Source of the DNA: JAJZRJ01 sp040757055
GTDB lineage: Bacteria; Desulfobacterota; Desulfobulbia; Desulfobulbales; Desulfurivibrionaceae
Length of the DNA: 25,052 bases
Direction: 5' to 3'
Assembly: GCA_040757055.1 (NCBI GenBank)
Contig: JBFLXY010000020.1
Location: 1-25,052 of the forward strand
Numbering within the stretch: position 1 is the first letter of the stretch; each line of letters begins with the position of its first letter. Position numbers and translations under genes: made by a program. Below are positions 1 to 7,090 of the stretch, one piece after another. The notes under the pieces were generated by a model that saw nothing but the letters and a program-made list of their open reading frames with translations, made no database searches and was not told the origin of the DNA.

Positions 1-110
<110 letters not shown>

Positions 111-120
111 TTTTTCCGTG

Positions 121-156
121 AAAACCCTTCCTCAAACAGAGGAAGGGTTTTTTTTT
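121..156 (+). terminator. Intrinsic terminator of the rRNA operon
   Basis: A 13-bp stem, AAAACCCTTCCTC with GAGGAAGGGTTTT, encloses a 5-nt loop and runs straight into a T tract (148-156). It lies 10 bases after the 5S end, so it closes the rRNA operon. Confidence 0.92.
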
Positions 157-230
157 GACTCAAGAACCGGTATATTGGGGCGATTCCGGAGTCGCACTCG
201 CGCACGCACTCAATCGTTGGGGGACAAGGC

Positions 231-1247
231 ATGGCGGCACCATGGTATGGGGTGGTATTGGCCGCGGGCAAAGGCACCCGCATGAAATCGGATCAGGCCA
301 AGGTACTCCATGAGGTTTTTTTCGCACCCATGGTCCATCATGTTCTGGAGGCCTTGCAGCCTCTTGCCTTGTCCGGTACCTTCGTGGTGGCCGGCCATCA
401 GCGCGAAGCCGTGGAGGCGGCCCTTGCCCCCTATGCCCCGGTCTTTGTCTACCAGGAAACCCAGGGAGGCACGGGCCATGCCGTGCTGATGACCGAAGCC
501 GTGTTGGCCGGCAAACCGGGAACCGCCCTGATCCTCTGCGGTGATACACCGCTTATCCGGTCGGAAACGTTGCAGGGGATGATGCTGGCTCACGAAGCCG
601 GCGGCAGTCCGCTGACCATCATGACCACCGTGCTGGAGGAGCCGACCAACTATGGCCGCATCGTCACCGACAAGGTGGGACGGGTCGTGGCCATTGTCGA
701 AGAGAAGGACGCCACTCCGGAGCAGCGCCAGCTTACGGAGATCAATGCCGGAATCTACTGCGTGGATATAGCCTTTCTTTTCGAGGCCCTCAAGCAGATC
801 GGTACCACCAACGTCCAGGGAGAGATGTATCTGACCGATATTGTGGCCCTTGCCAATCATGGCGGGCAGCGGGTGAATCGTTATGTCTGCGCCGACTGTC
901 TGGAGGTGCTGGGGGTCAATTCCCGTGTGGAACTGGCCCAGGCCCATACCTTCTTGCAGGCGCGGCGCAATGCCGGCCTGATGCTCGCCGGTGTGACCCT
1001 GATTCATCCCGAGACCATTGCCATCTCGCATTCGGTTCGCATTGGTCGCGATACCGTCATCCAGCCAAACGTCACCATCAGCGGGGAAACAGAGATCGGG
1101 CAGGAGTGCCGCATCGACGCTTCGGTGATCATCCGTAACTGCCGGATCGGCGACGGTACGGTCATCGGCCCGTTGAGCGTCCTGGAGGATGTCAGTGTGG
1201 GGCCAAGCGAACGGATCGCGCCGCTCACTCTCCTGCGGGGTGCCTGA
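231..1247 (+). CDS. GlmU-like UDP-N-acetylglucosamine pyrophosphorylase, acetyltransferase part missing
   Basis: This 338-residue protein matches the N-terminal uridylyltransferase half of GlmU, which makes UDP-GlcNAc from GlcNAc-1-P and UTP. Visible motifs are LAAGKGTRMKSDQAKVLHEV (10-29), QGGTGHAV (78-85), the metal-binding CGDTP (103-107), EINAG (Asn172) and GVNSR (Asn230). From about residue 250 the left-handed beta-helix hexapeptide repeats start (IGRDTVIQPNVTISG), but the protein stops at LTLLRGA. That is about where E. coli GlmU has Arg333, so the acetyl-CoA site and catalytic His363 region are absent. Full-length GlmU is about 455 residues. The start is ATG 231, with a G-rich GGGGGACA about 5-12 bases upstream. 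Sugar-1-phosphate uridylylation is likely; acetylation is not. The exact sugar is inferred, so no symbol is given. Confidence 0.85.
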   Translation: MAAPWYGVVLAAGKGTRMKSDQAKVLHEVFFAPMVHHVLEALQPLALSGTFVVAGHQREAVEAALAPYAPVFVYQETQGGTGHAVLMTEAVLAGKPGTALILCGDTPLIRSETLQGMMLAHEAGGSPLTIMTTVLEEPTNYGRIVTDKVGRVVAIVEEKDATPEQRQLTEINAGIYCVDIAFLFEALKQIGTTNVQGEMYLTDIVALANHGGQRVNRYVCADCLEVLGVNSRVELAQAHTFLQARRNAGLMLAGVTLIHPETIAISHSVRIGRDTVIQPNVTISGETEIGQECRIDASVIIRNCRIGDGTVIGPLSVLEDVSVGPSERIAPLTLLRGA

Positions 1248-1298
1248 AGAGCCCCCTTCTTTTTCCGCTGCAGCAGCCCTGCCCGCACGGATAAATCC

Positions 1299-1328
1299 TT
1301 GACGGTCCCTTTGGCCGCGGGGTACATT
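1299..1328 (+). promoter_or_regulatory. Candidate sigma-70 promoter for zapB-zapA
   Basis: TTGACG (1299-1304) and TACATT (1323-1328) are separated by 18 bases, in the gap after the GlmU-like gene and about 90 bases before the zapB-like start. It is a motif match only. Confidence 0.4.
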
Positions 1329-1417
1329 TCGTGCATGGCGATGATGCGCCCTGACGGTGGCAACACTTTGATTTCCTTATTTTAAAATTGATGATGCAAA
1401 GGTACGGGGTCGGCGGC

Positions 1418-1741
1418 ATGGGATACGAAAATGATCTGGGGCGACTGGAGAAGATTGTTGAAAAGCTGATGGCGAATCTGGATGCCATCCAGCAGGAAAA
1501 AAATGGCTTGGCCGCCATGGTGCGGCAACTGGAAGAAGAAAGAAAGGGGCTGCAGCAGGAAGTGGCCCGTCTCATGGAGGACAAGGAACAGGTCAAAAAG
1601 CGGGTACACACCCTGATTGGCGCGGTAGAGAAATGGGAAAAGGCCTTTGCTGGCGCTAATGGCAACGGTGCTGCCGCTGGCGAGGGTCCGCTCTTCTCTG
1701 CCGCGGCAGCGGCCCAGGAAGCTGCCACCGGCAGTGCGTGA
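1418..1741 (+). CDS. zapB: Small coiled-coil protein, ZapB-like division factor
   Basis: This short (107-residue) protein is almost entirely one predicted coiled coil over about residues 3-75, rich in Glu, Lys, Gln and Leu with heptad spacing (IVEKLMANLDAIQQEK, LEEERKGLQQEVARL). An Ala/Gly-rich tail follows. ZapB proteins are short coiled coils that act with ZapA at the FtsZ ring, and this gene lies 55 bases upstream of zapA. The assignment therefore rests on shape plus neighbour; the sequence itself is low in diagnostic residues. I prefer ATG 1418 because CGGGGT lies about 8 bases before it. The in-frame TTG/ATG/ATG cluster at 1388-1396 has only AT-rich sequence upstream, but cannot be excluded and would add 8-10 residues. 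Confidence 0.6.
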   Translation: MGYENDLGRLEKIVEKLMANLDAIQQEKNGLAAMVRQLEEERKGLQQEVARLMEDKEQVKKRVHTLIGAVEKWEKAFAGANGNGAAAGEGPLFSAAAAAQEAATGSA

Positions 1742-1796
1742 AAAACATTGCCAACCCGGGATGATTCTGGTACCCCTTTGATTAAGAAGGGAGAAC

Positions 1797-2090
1797 ATGG
1801 TGGAACGATTGGTCAAATTCGAGGTGATGGGCCAGGAGTATCCACTCTATACCGATGCTCCAGAGGAGGATGTTCGCGAGATCCTGCAGATCGTGAAAAA
1901 GCAGCTCGAGGACCTCACCCAAACGGCACCGGCGCACATCCTGCCGCCAGGCAAGATCGCCATTCTGACCAGCCTCAATGTGGCGGGCAAGTACGTGCGC
2001 CTGAAGCGGGAATTCCAGGAGTACCGGCAACGGGTCGAAGAGCAGCTCGACCGTCTGTCGGCAAAAGTGGAAGATACGGTACGGGAATGA
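1797..2090 (+). CDS. zapA: Cell division protein ZapA
   Basis: This 97-residue protein has the ZapA layout. An N-terminal beta region (VKFEVMGQEYPLYTDAPEED) is followed by a helix (VREILQIVKKQLEDL) and a long C-terminal coiled coil (KYVRLKREFQEYRQRVEEQL) ending at about residue 93. ZapA binds FtsZ and promotes bundling of its protofilaments in the cytoplasmic Z ring. The start is ATG 1797, preceded by AAGAAGGGAGAAC, a good ribosome binding site. It is downstream of the zapB-like gene and upstream of a candidate 6S RNA. zapA next to the 6S gene is a well known arrangement in proteobacteria, which supports both calls. Confidence 0.88.
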   Translation: MVERLVKFEVMGQEYPLYTDAPEEDVREILQIVKKQLEDLTQTAPAHILPPGKIAILTSLNVAGKYVRLKREFQEYRQRVEEQLDRLSAKVEDTVRE

Positions 2091-2172
2091 CCCATTCCCC
2101 TGCCTTGTTGGTGATCGGCCAGATAATTTCGAGCCAACATTGAAAGCCAAGGGCGACTTTGCTGTCTCCGGC

Positions 2173-2198
2173 AAGGAATTCGGTTTCCGAAATTCCTT
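2173..2198. repeat. Imperfect inverted repeat before the candidate 6S RNA
   Basis: AAGGAATTCGG (2173-2183) and CCGAAATTCCTT (2187-2198) pair over 11 bp with one bulged A and a TTT loop. No T tract follows on either side, so it does not look like an intrinsic terminator. It ends just before the candidate 6S RNA and might be a regulator site or part of a processed precursor. Confidence 0.5.
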
Positions 2199-2199
2199 C

Positions 2200-2395
2200 A
2201 AAGGCGATACAGGTAACGCCCACCTAACCCTGTTAGGTTCGATGGCTCTGAGCCGACACCGCAGTGGCGGGGGAGTTTTCTGGAAGGCCACCGCGAATCG
2301 GCGGGTTGATATATAGAAACAGCGGCAGGGATCAAGGGGAAGTTGTTGATTTCCGCAACGGTTGCTTCGGCGGGCGTTGCCGATGATATGCCGGG
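2200..2395 (+). ncRNA. ssrS: Candidate 6S RNA
   Basis: The region directly after zapA folds by eye into a 6S-like rod. The outer stem pairs GGTAACGCCCACC (2212-2224) with GGCGGGCGTTGCC (2369-2381), with 12 of 13 positions pairing including G-U. It may be extended by GGC 2203-2205 with GCC 2390-2392. An apical arm pairs GCCGA (2252-2256) with TCGGC (2298-2302) and GTGGC (2264-2268) with GCCAC (2287-2291). Between them lies a large, weakly paired bubble, as 6S RNA uses to mimic an open promoter for RNA polymerase. CTGAGCCGA at 2248-2256 resembles the same string in E. coli 6S RNA. The size (about 190 nt) and place after zapA also fit. Ends are approximate and strand is inferred from synteny and motif. 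Confidence 0.6.
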
Positions 2396-2743
2396 GGCTG
2401 TCTGGGCCGTCTACAGCCAGGGCAGTCACTCAATCACCGGAGACAGAAGGGCAGGAAGCGCGGCGTTGTGCAAGACCTGTGGTCGGGGAGTGGATTTCCC
2501 GTGCACACCCCGCATTATCCTGCGTCGCAGGGGCTGCTGGGCCAACGACTGGCCGCCCAAGGTGGCGCGTGATCGTTTTTCGATCGACGTTCCTTTGAGT
2601 TCTCGCTGTCATCTCCTTTTCCCCCTCCCTGATCGCCCATAACATCGCTGTCCCTGGTCTTCCTCACGGCTGACCAACGCGGTTTTTTCGGCCTCTTTTT
2701 TCCGGACGGCCGTTTTCATAAACCTCAAGGAGGGGTTTCCATC
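2396..2743. other. Non-coding interval of about 350 bases with hairpin potential
   Basis: No convincing gene is seen here. Short open frames have no family signature and weak starts. Several hairpins can be drawn: GGCTGT/ACAGCC (2396-2418), CGGGGAGTG/CACACCCCG (2484-2512, one mismatch) and a GGCC/GGCC pair near 2538-2556. The last 100 bases are pyrimidine-rich with runs of T at 2682-2702. In many proteobacteria a formyltetrahydrofolate cyclo-ligase gene follows 6S RNA; I could not recognise one. The stretch may be a long rny leader or hold a further small RNA. Confidence 0.4.
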
Positions 2744-4309
2744 ATGATGAGTACCACTTTTTTCATAGTTACGGTGCTGGTTGCGGTTGCCGGCGGCGTC
2801 GGGCTCGGTATCGCGCTGCGGCGTTTTTTGTTGGAAGCGCGGCAGCAGAATATCGAAGCCCAAGGTCGCAAACTCATTGAAAAGGCCCTGGCCGAGGCGG
2901 AGCAGATCAAAAAGGAGGCGGCGCTCCAGAGCCGTGACGAGGCCCTGCAACTGAAGCAGGAGGTGGAGCGAGAGGTCCGCGACCGAAAAAAGGAGGTAGC
3001 CGAAGAGGAGAAGCGGCTGATCCAGAAGCTGGACCAGATCGAGCGCAAAATCGATATTCTCGACAAGCGGGAGATGGAACTGCTCAAGAAGGAACAGTAC
3101 TTCCTCAAGGAAGAGGAGCAACTGGAGCAGAAACGCCGTGAGGCCGGCGCCTTGGTCGAAGAGCAGCGGCATCAACTGGAAAAGATCTCCGGCGTCACCC
3201 GTGACGAAGCCAAGCAGATGCTCATTGAGAGCATTGAGAGCGAGGCCCGCATGGAGGCGGCCAAGGCGGTGGTGAGGATCGAGAACGAGATGAAGATGAA
3301 GGCGGACCGCAAGGCCAAGAACATCCTGGCCCTGGCCATCTCCCGCTATGCCGGCGATTACGTGGCGGAAAAGACCGTCTCCGTGGTGCCGTTGCCCAAC
3401 GACGAGATGAAGGGTCGGATCATCGGCCGCGAGGGACGCAATATCCGGGCCATCGAGGCGGCCACCGGCATCGACATCATCATCGACGACACCCCCGAAG
3501 CGGTGATCCTCTCCGGCTTCAACCCGGTGCGGCGGGAGGTGGCGCGCATCGCCCTCGAACGGCTCATTGCCGACGGCCGCATCCATCCGGCCCGCATCGA
3601 GGAGATGGTGACCAAGGTGGCCGAGGAACTCGAGGTCTCCATGCGCGAGGCGGGCGAACAGGCCACCTTCGATGTGGGTGCCCATGGCGTGCATCCGGAA
3701 CTGATCAAGCTGCTCGGCCGGCTCAAATACCGCACCAGCTACGGCCAGAACTGCCTGCAGCATTCACTGGAGGTGGCTTTCCTTTGCGGGGTCATGGCCT
3801 CGGAACTGGGGCTCAACGTGAAGCAGGCCAAACGGGCCGGCCTGCTCCACGACATCGGCAAGGCCGTGGATCACGAAGTGGAAGGGTCGCACGCCAGCAT
3901 CGGCGCCGATATCGCCAAGAAGTATGGCGAGCCGGCCGAGGTGGTCCATGCCATCGCCGCCCACCACGAGGACGTGCCGCCCGAGGGCGTGCTCGATGTG
4001 CTGGTGCAGTCGGCCGATGCCCTCTCCGGAGCCCGGCCCGGCGCCCGCAAGGAGATGCTCGAATCCTACGTCAAGCGCCTGGAGGATCTGGAGCGCATTG
4101 CCAACTCTTTCAAGGGGGTGGAGAAGTCCTACGCCATCCAGGCGGGCCGCGAGGTCCGCATCATGGTGGACAGCGGTCAGATCAGCGATGCCGAGACCAT
4201 GCTCTTGAACAGGGATATCGTGAAGAAAATCGAAGAGGAGCTGACCTATCCGGGCCAGATTCGGGTCACGGTCATCCGCGAGACCCGTTCCGTCGAATAT
4301 GCCAAATAA
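2744..4309 (+). CDS. rny: Ribonuclease Y
   Basis: RNase Y is a membrane-anchored endoribonuclease that starts mRNA decay. The 521 residues are the family's usual length, with all parts in order: an N-terminal membrane helix (about 5-26), a long charged coiled coil (about 30-165), a KH RNA-binding domain with GRIIGREGRNIRAIE near residue 224, and an HD metal-dependent phosphodiesterase domain with HDIGK at about 369-373. The start at 2744 (or 2747, the second ATG) follows AAGGAGGGG. tyrS begins 40 bases downstream without an obvious terminator, so the two are probably cotranscribed. The long leader upstream is non-coding. The call is secure. Confidence 0.97.
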   Translation: MMSTTFFIVTVLVAVAGGVGLGIALRRFLLEARQQNIEAQGRKLIEKALAEAEQIKKEAALQSRDEALQLKQEVEREVRDRKKEVAEEEKRLIQKLDQIERKIDILDKREMELLKKEQYFLKEEEQLEQKRREAGALVEEQRHQLEKISGVTRDEAKQMLIESIESEARMEAAKAVVRIENEMKMKADRKAKNILALAISRYAGDYVAEKTVSVVPLPNDEMKGRIIGREGRNIRAIEAATGIDIIIDDTPEAVILSGFNPVRREVARIALERLIADGRIHPARIEEMVTKVAEELEVSMREAGEQATFDVGAHGVHPELIKLLGRLKYRTSYGQNCLQHSLEVAFLCGVMASELGLNVKQAKRAGLLHDIGKAVDHEVEGSHASIGADIAKKYGEPAEVVHAIAAHHEDVPPEGVLDVLVQSADALSGARPGARKEMLESYVKRLEDLERIANSFKGVEKSYAIQAGREVRIMVDSGQISDAETMLLNRDIVKKIEEELTYPGQIRVTVIRETRSVEYAK

Positions 4310-4349
4310 CCCGGCAGAGTGCCGCGTATTTTCCCATGGATAACGCATC

Positions 4350-5567
4350 ATGAAGTTGACCATCGACGAACAGGTAGCCCTCATCGAACGCGGGGCGGTG
4401 AACATCATTGCCCGCGAGGAACTGGTCGCCAAACTGAAACGTTCCCAGGAGAGCGGGGTGCCGCTCAAGGTGAAGGCGGGCTTTGACCCCACCGCGCCGG
4501 ATCTCCACCTCGGCCACACGGTGCTCATCCAGAAGATGAAGCACTTTCAGGAACTGGGCCACGAGATCCACTTCCTGATCGGCGATTTCACCGGCATGAT
4601 CGGCGACCCCACGGGAAAATCCGAGACCAGGAAGCCGCTCACCCCGGAACAGGTCGCAAAGAACGCCGAGACGTACAAGGAGCAGGTCTTCAAGATTCTG
4701 GACCCGGCCAGGACCAAGGTGGTCTTCAACAGCACCTGGCTCAACCCGCTCACCTCGCAGGAGTTCATCAGGCTGGCGGCCCAGCTCACCGTGGCCCGCA
4801 TGCTGGAGCGGGAGGACTTCAAGGTGCGGTTTGAAAACGGCCGGCCCATCAGCATCCACGAGTTCCTCTACCCGCTGGTGCAGGGTTACGACTCGGTGGC
4901 GCTCCACGCTGACGTGGAACTGGGTGGCACCGACCAGCTTTTCAACCTGCTCATGGGCCGCGACCTGCAGCGGGTCTGGGGCCAGGAGCCGCAGGTGGTC
5001 ATCACCATGCCGCTCCTTGAGGGGCTCGACGGTGTCAACAAGATGAGCAAGTCCCTGGGTAACTACATCGGCATCACTGAGTCGGCCGACGACATCTACG
5101 GCAAGACCCTGTCGGTCTCCGACGACCTCATGTTCCGCTACTATGAATTGTTGAGCGACCTGTCGGCCGAGGAGATCACCCAGCTCAAGAACGGCATGGC
5201 GAGCGGTACCCTGCATCCCAAGAAGGTGAAGCAGCAGCTGGCGCGGGAGTTGACGGCCCGTTTCCATGGTGTTGCAGCGGCCCAGCAGGCCGAGGCCAAT
5301 TTCGAGCGGATCTTCAGCCAGCATGAGCTGCCGGAGGAGATGCCGGAATTCACTTTCCCTGCCGCGGCAAAGGGCATCTGGCTGCCGAAATTGCTTGCCG
5401 AGACAGAGATGGTCAAGGGCACTGGCGAGGCGCGCCGCATGATCCAGCAGGGCGCGGTGACGGTGAATGGCGAGAAGGCGAGCGACTTGGAACAGATCGT
5501 GAAGGCCCACGGCGAAGTGCTGCTCAAGGTGGGCAAGCGCCGCTTCTGCAAGGTAACCTTCATCTGA
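4350..5567 (+). CDS. tyrS: Tyrosyl-tRNA synthetase
   Basis: This class I synthetase attaches tyrosine to tRNA-Tyr in the cytosol. The 405 residues hold the HIGH-type motif HLGH at 53-56 (within DLHLGHTVLIQKMKHFQELGH), GDFTGMIGDPTGKS near 79-92, ELGGTDQLFN in the tyrosine/ATP site and KMSKS at 231-235. A C-terminal S4-like RNA-binding domain follows (about 345-403, ending GKRRFCKVTF). The HLGH form, the KMSKS spelling and the length suggest the second bacterial TyrRS subtype rather than the E. coli type; that subtype call is an inference. ATG 4350 has only a weak ribosome binding site upstream. Coupling to rny, 40 bases before, may help. A strong terminator follows. Confidence 0.96.
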   Translation: MKLTIDEQVALIERGAVNIIAREELVAKLKRSQESGVPLKVKAGFDPTAPDLHLGHTVLIQKMKHFQELGHEIHFLIGDFTGMIGDPTGKSETRKPLTPEQVAKNAETYKEQVFKILDPARTKVVFNSTWLNPLTSQEFIRLAAQLTVARMLEREDFKVRFENGRPISIHEFLYPLVQGYDSVALHADVELGGTDQLFNLLMGRDLQRVWGQEPQVVITMPLLEGLDGVNKMSKSLGNYIGITESADDIYGKTLSVSDDLMFRYYELLSDLSAEEITQLKNGMASGTLHPKKVKQQLARELTARFHGVAAAQQAEANFERIFSQHELPEEMPEFTFPAAAKGIWLPKLLAETEMVKGTGEARRMIQQGAVTVNGEKASDLEQIVKAHGEVLLKVGKRRFCKVTFI

Positions 5568-5587
5568 AATTTCCGATCATACAATGC

Positions 5588-5623
5588 AAAAAAGGGGAGC
5601 CGCCATCGCGACTCCCCTTTTTT
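5588..5623. terminator. Bidirectional intrinsic terminator between tyrS and dapL
   Basis: A 12-bp perfect stem, AAAAAAGGGGAG (5588-5599) with CTCCCCTTTTTT (5612-5623), lies between the convergent tyrS (plus) and dapL (minus) genes. The A run on one side and the T run on the other give a U tract in both directions. Confidence 0.93.
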
Positions 5624-5647
5624 GCGCCCAGCGGCTGGGAGGGTTGC

Positions 5648-6883
5648 CTACTTGCCCCATTTCTGCTGGATGCGCTTGATCGCCTCCTGCACATTCTCCC
5701 GGACGCCAAAGGCGGAGAGGCGGAAATAGCCCTCGCCGCTGGGGCCGAATCCGCTGCCCGGCGTGCCCACCACGTGGCACTCGCTGAGCAGTTTGTCGAA
5801 GAAATCCCAGCTCTTCATGCCGCCGGGGGTCTTGAGCCAGATATAGGGGGCGTTCACCCCGCCGTAGCAGGTGATGCCCGCGCTGGTGAGCCCCTCGCGG
5901 ATGAGGCGGGCGTTCTCCATGTAGAAGGAGATGATCTCCTGCACCTGCGGCCACCCCTCGTCCGAGTACACGGCAGCCGCGGCCTTCTGCACCGGGTAGG
6001 AAACCCCGTTGAACTTGGTGCATTGGCGCCGGTTCCACAGTTTGTTCAGGGCGATCTTTTCGCCGCTCGTGGTGAGCGCCATGAGTTCCTCCGGCACCAC
6101 CGTGAGACCGCAGCGCACGCCGGTAAATCCCGCGGTCTTGGAGAAGGAGCGGAATTCGATGGCGCAGGTCCGGGCGCCGTCGATCTCGTAGATGGAGTGG
6201 GGGATGCCCGGCTCGGTGATGAAGGCCTCGTAGGCGGCATCGAAGAAGAGGATCGCCTGGTTGGCATTGGCGTAGTCCACCCACGCCGTGAGCTGCTCTT
6301 TGGTGGCCACCATGCCGGTGGGGTTGTTGGGATAGCAGAGGTAGATGATGTCCACCTTCTCCTTGGGAATCGCCGGGGTGAAGTTGTTTTCCGCGGTGCA
6401 GGGCAGGTAGACCAGCCCCTGGTAGTACCCTTTCTCGTCTGCCTCGCCGGTGCGGCCGATCATGACGTTGGTGTCGTTGTAGACCGGATAGACCGGGTCG
6501 CAGATCGCCACCGTGTTGCCCAAGGCAAAGATGTCGAGGATGTTGGCACTGTCGCACTTGGAACCATCGGAGATAAAGACCTCTGAGGTCTTGAGGTCCA
6601 CACCCAACGGCTTGTACGACTTTTCGACAATCACCTTGCTCAGCCATTCATAGCCCTGCTCCGGGCCGTAGCCGTGGAAGGTCTCGCTCTTGCCCAGGTC
6701 GTCTACGCCCTCATGGAAGGCCTTGACGATGGCCGGGGCGAGCGGCCGGGTGACGTCGCCGATGCCAAGGCGGATCACCTTGGCATCGGGGTGGCTCTCG
6801 CTGAAGGCCTTGACCCGGCGGCCGATCTCCGGGAAGAGATAGCCTGCCTTCAGTTTCAGATAGTGTTCGTTCACCAGGCTCAT
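5648..6883 (-). CDS. dapL: LL-diaminopimelate aminotransferase
   Basis: DapL converts tetrahydrodipicolinate to LL-diaminopimelate in one step with glutamate, bypassing the acylated intermediates of the DapC/DapD/DapE route and feeding lysine and peptidoglycan synthesis. The 411 residues are the length expected for the plant/bacterial DapL1 type. Visible are the N-terminal VNEHYLKLKAGYLFPEI, IRLGIGDVTRPL (37-48), ETFHGYGPEQGY (67-78), SDGSKCDSANI, PVYPVYNDTNVM, the CYPNNPTGM loop, and the PLP-binding Lys249 in SFSKTAGFTGVR. The start is ATG 6883 with AGGAG 7 bases upstream. It converges on tyrS and shares its terminator. A possible -10 (TAGAAT) lies 48 bases upstream. Confidence 0.95.
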   Translation of the reverse strand: MSLVNEHYLKLKAGYLFPEIGRRVKAFSESHPDAKVIRLGIGDVTRPLAPAIVKAFHEGVDDLGKSETFHGYGPEQGYEWLSKVIVEKSYKPLGVDLKTSEVFISDGSKCDSANILDIFALGNTVAICDPVYPVYNDTNVMIGRTGEADEKGYYQGLVYLPCTAENNFTPAIPKEKVDIIYLCYPNNPTGMVATKEQLTAWVDYANANQAILFFDAAYEAFITEPGIPHSIYEIDGARTCAIEFRSFSKTAGFTGVRCGLTVVPEELMALTTSGEKIALNKLWNRRQCTKFNGVSYPVQKAAAAVYSDEGWPQVQEIISFYMENARLIREGLTSAGITCYGGVNAPYIWLKTPGGMKSWDFFDKLLSECHVVGTPGSGFGPSGEGYFRLSAFGVRENVQEAIKRIQQKWGK

Positions 6884-6930
6884 TGTGGTTCTCCTGCTTG
6901 GTTCAGTCGGTTCGCGTGATAAGGCGGCAA

Positions 6931-6959
6931 ATTCTACCTTTGGCCGGCGAAAAGCGAAA
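6931..6959 (-). promoter_or_regulatory. Weak candidate promoter of dapL
   Basis: On the minus strand, TTTCGC (6959-6954) and TAGAAT (6936-6931) are 17 bases apart. The -10 is close to consensus and the -35 is poor. The terminator of nifJ just upstream means dapL probably needs its own promoter here. Confidence 0.3.
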
Positions 6960-7020
6960 CAAAAATATCGCTGGCAAGAAGAGGACCTGGGAAGGAGAAG
7001 AGGCCCGCCGGTTGTGTGTC

Positions 7021-7063
7021 AAAGCAAACAAGGCACCACCCCGGAGTCCGGAGCGGTGCCTTG
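7021..7063 (-). terminator. Intrinsic terminator after nifJ
   Basis: Read on the minus strand, CAAGGCACC (7063-7055) pairs with GGTGCCTTG (7037-7029), with an inner TCCGG/CCGGA helix. TTTGCTTTG follows (7028-7020). It starts 28 bases after the nifJ stop. Confidence 0.8.
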
Positions 7064-7090
7064 TGGTGCTGCGGTTGAGAAAACGTCGGC

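Noticed and set aside
155..176. Promoter TTGACT...TATATT ahead of the GlmU-like gene
   Set aside because: The two hexamers are only 10 bases apart, which is too short for sigma-70, and the first overlaps the terminator T tract.
2240..2300. Cobalamin riboswitch on the minus strand, suggested by CCCCCGCCACTG
   Set aside because: The downstream B12-box (AGCCAGGAGACC) and the upstream GGTGA element are missing, and no gene lies downstream in that direction.
2343..2642. Short plus-strand frames of 99 and 78 codons in the zapA-rny gap
   Set aside because: They have poor or no ribosome sites, overlap the candidate 6S RNA, are of mixed composition and show no recognisable fold.
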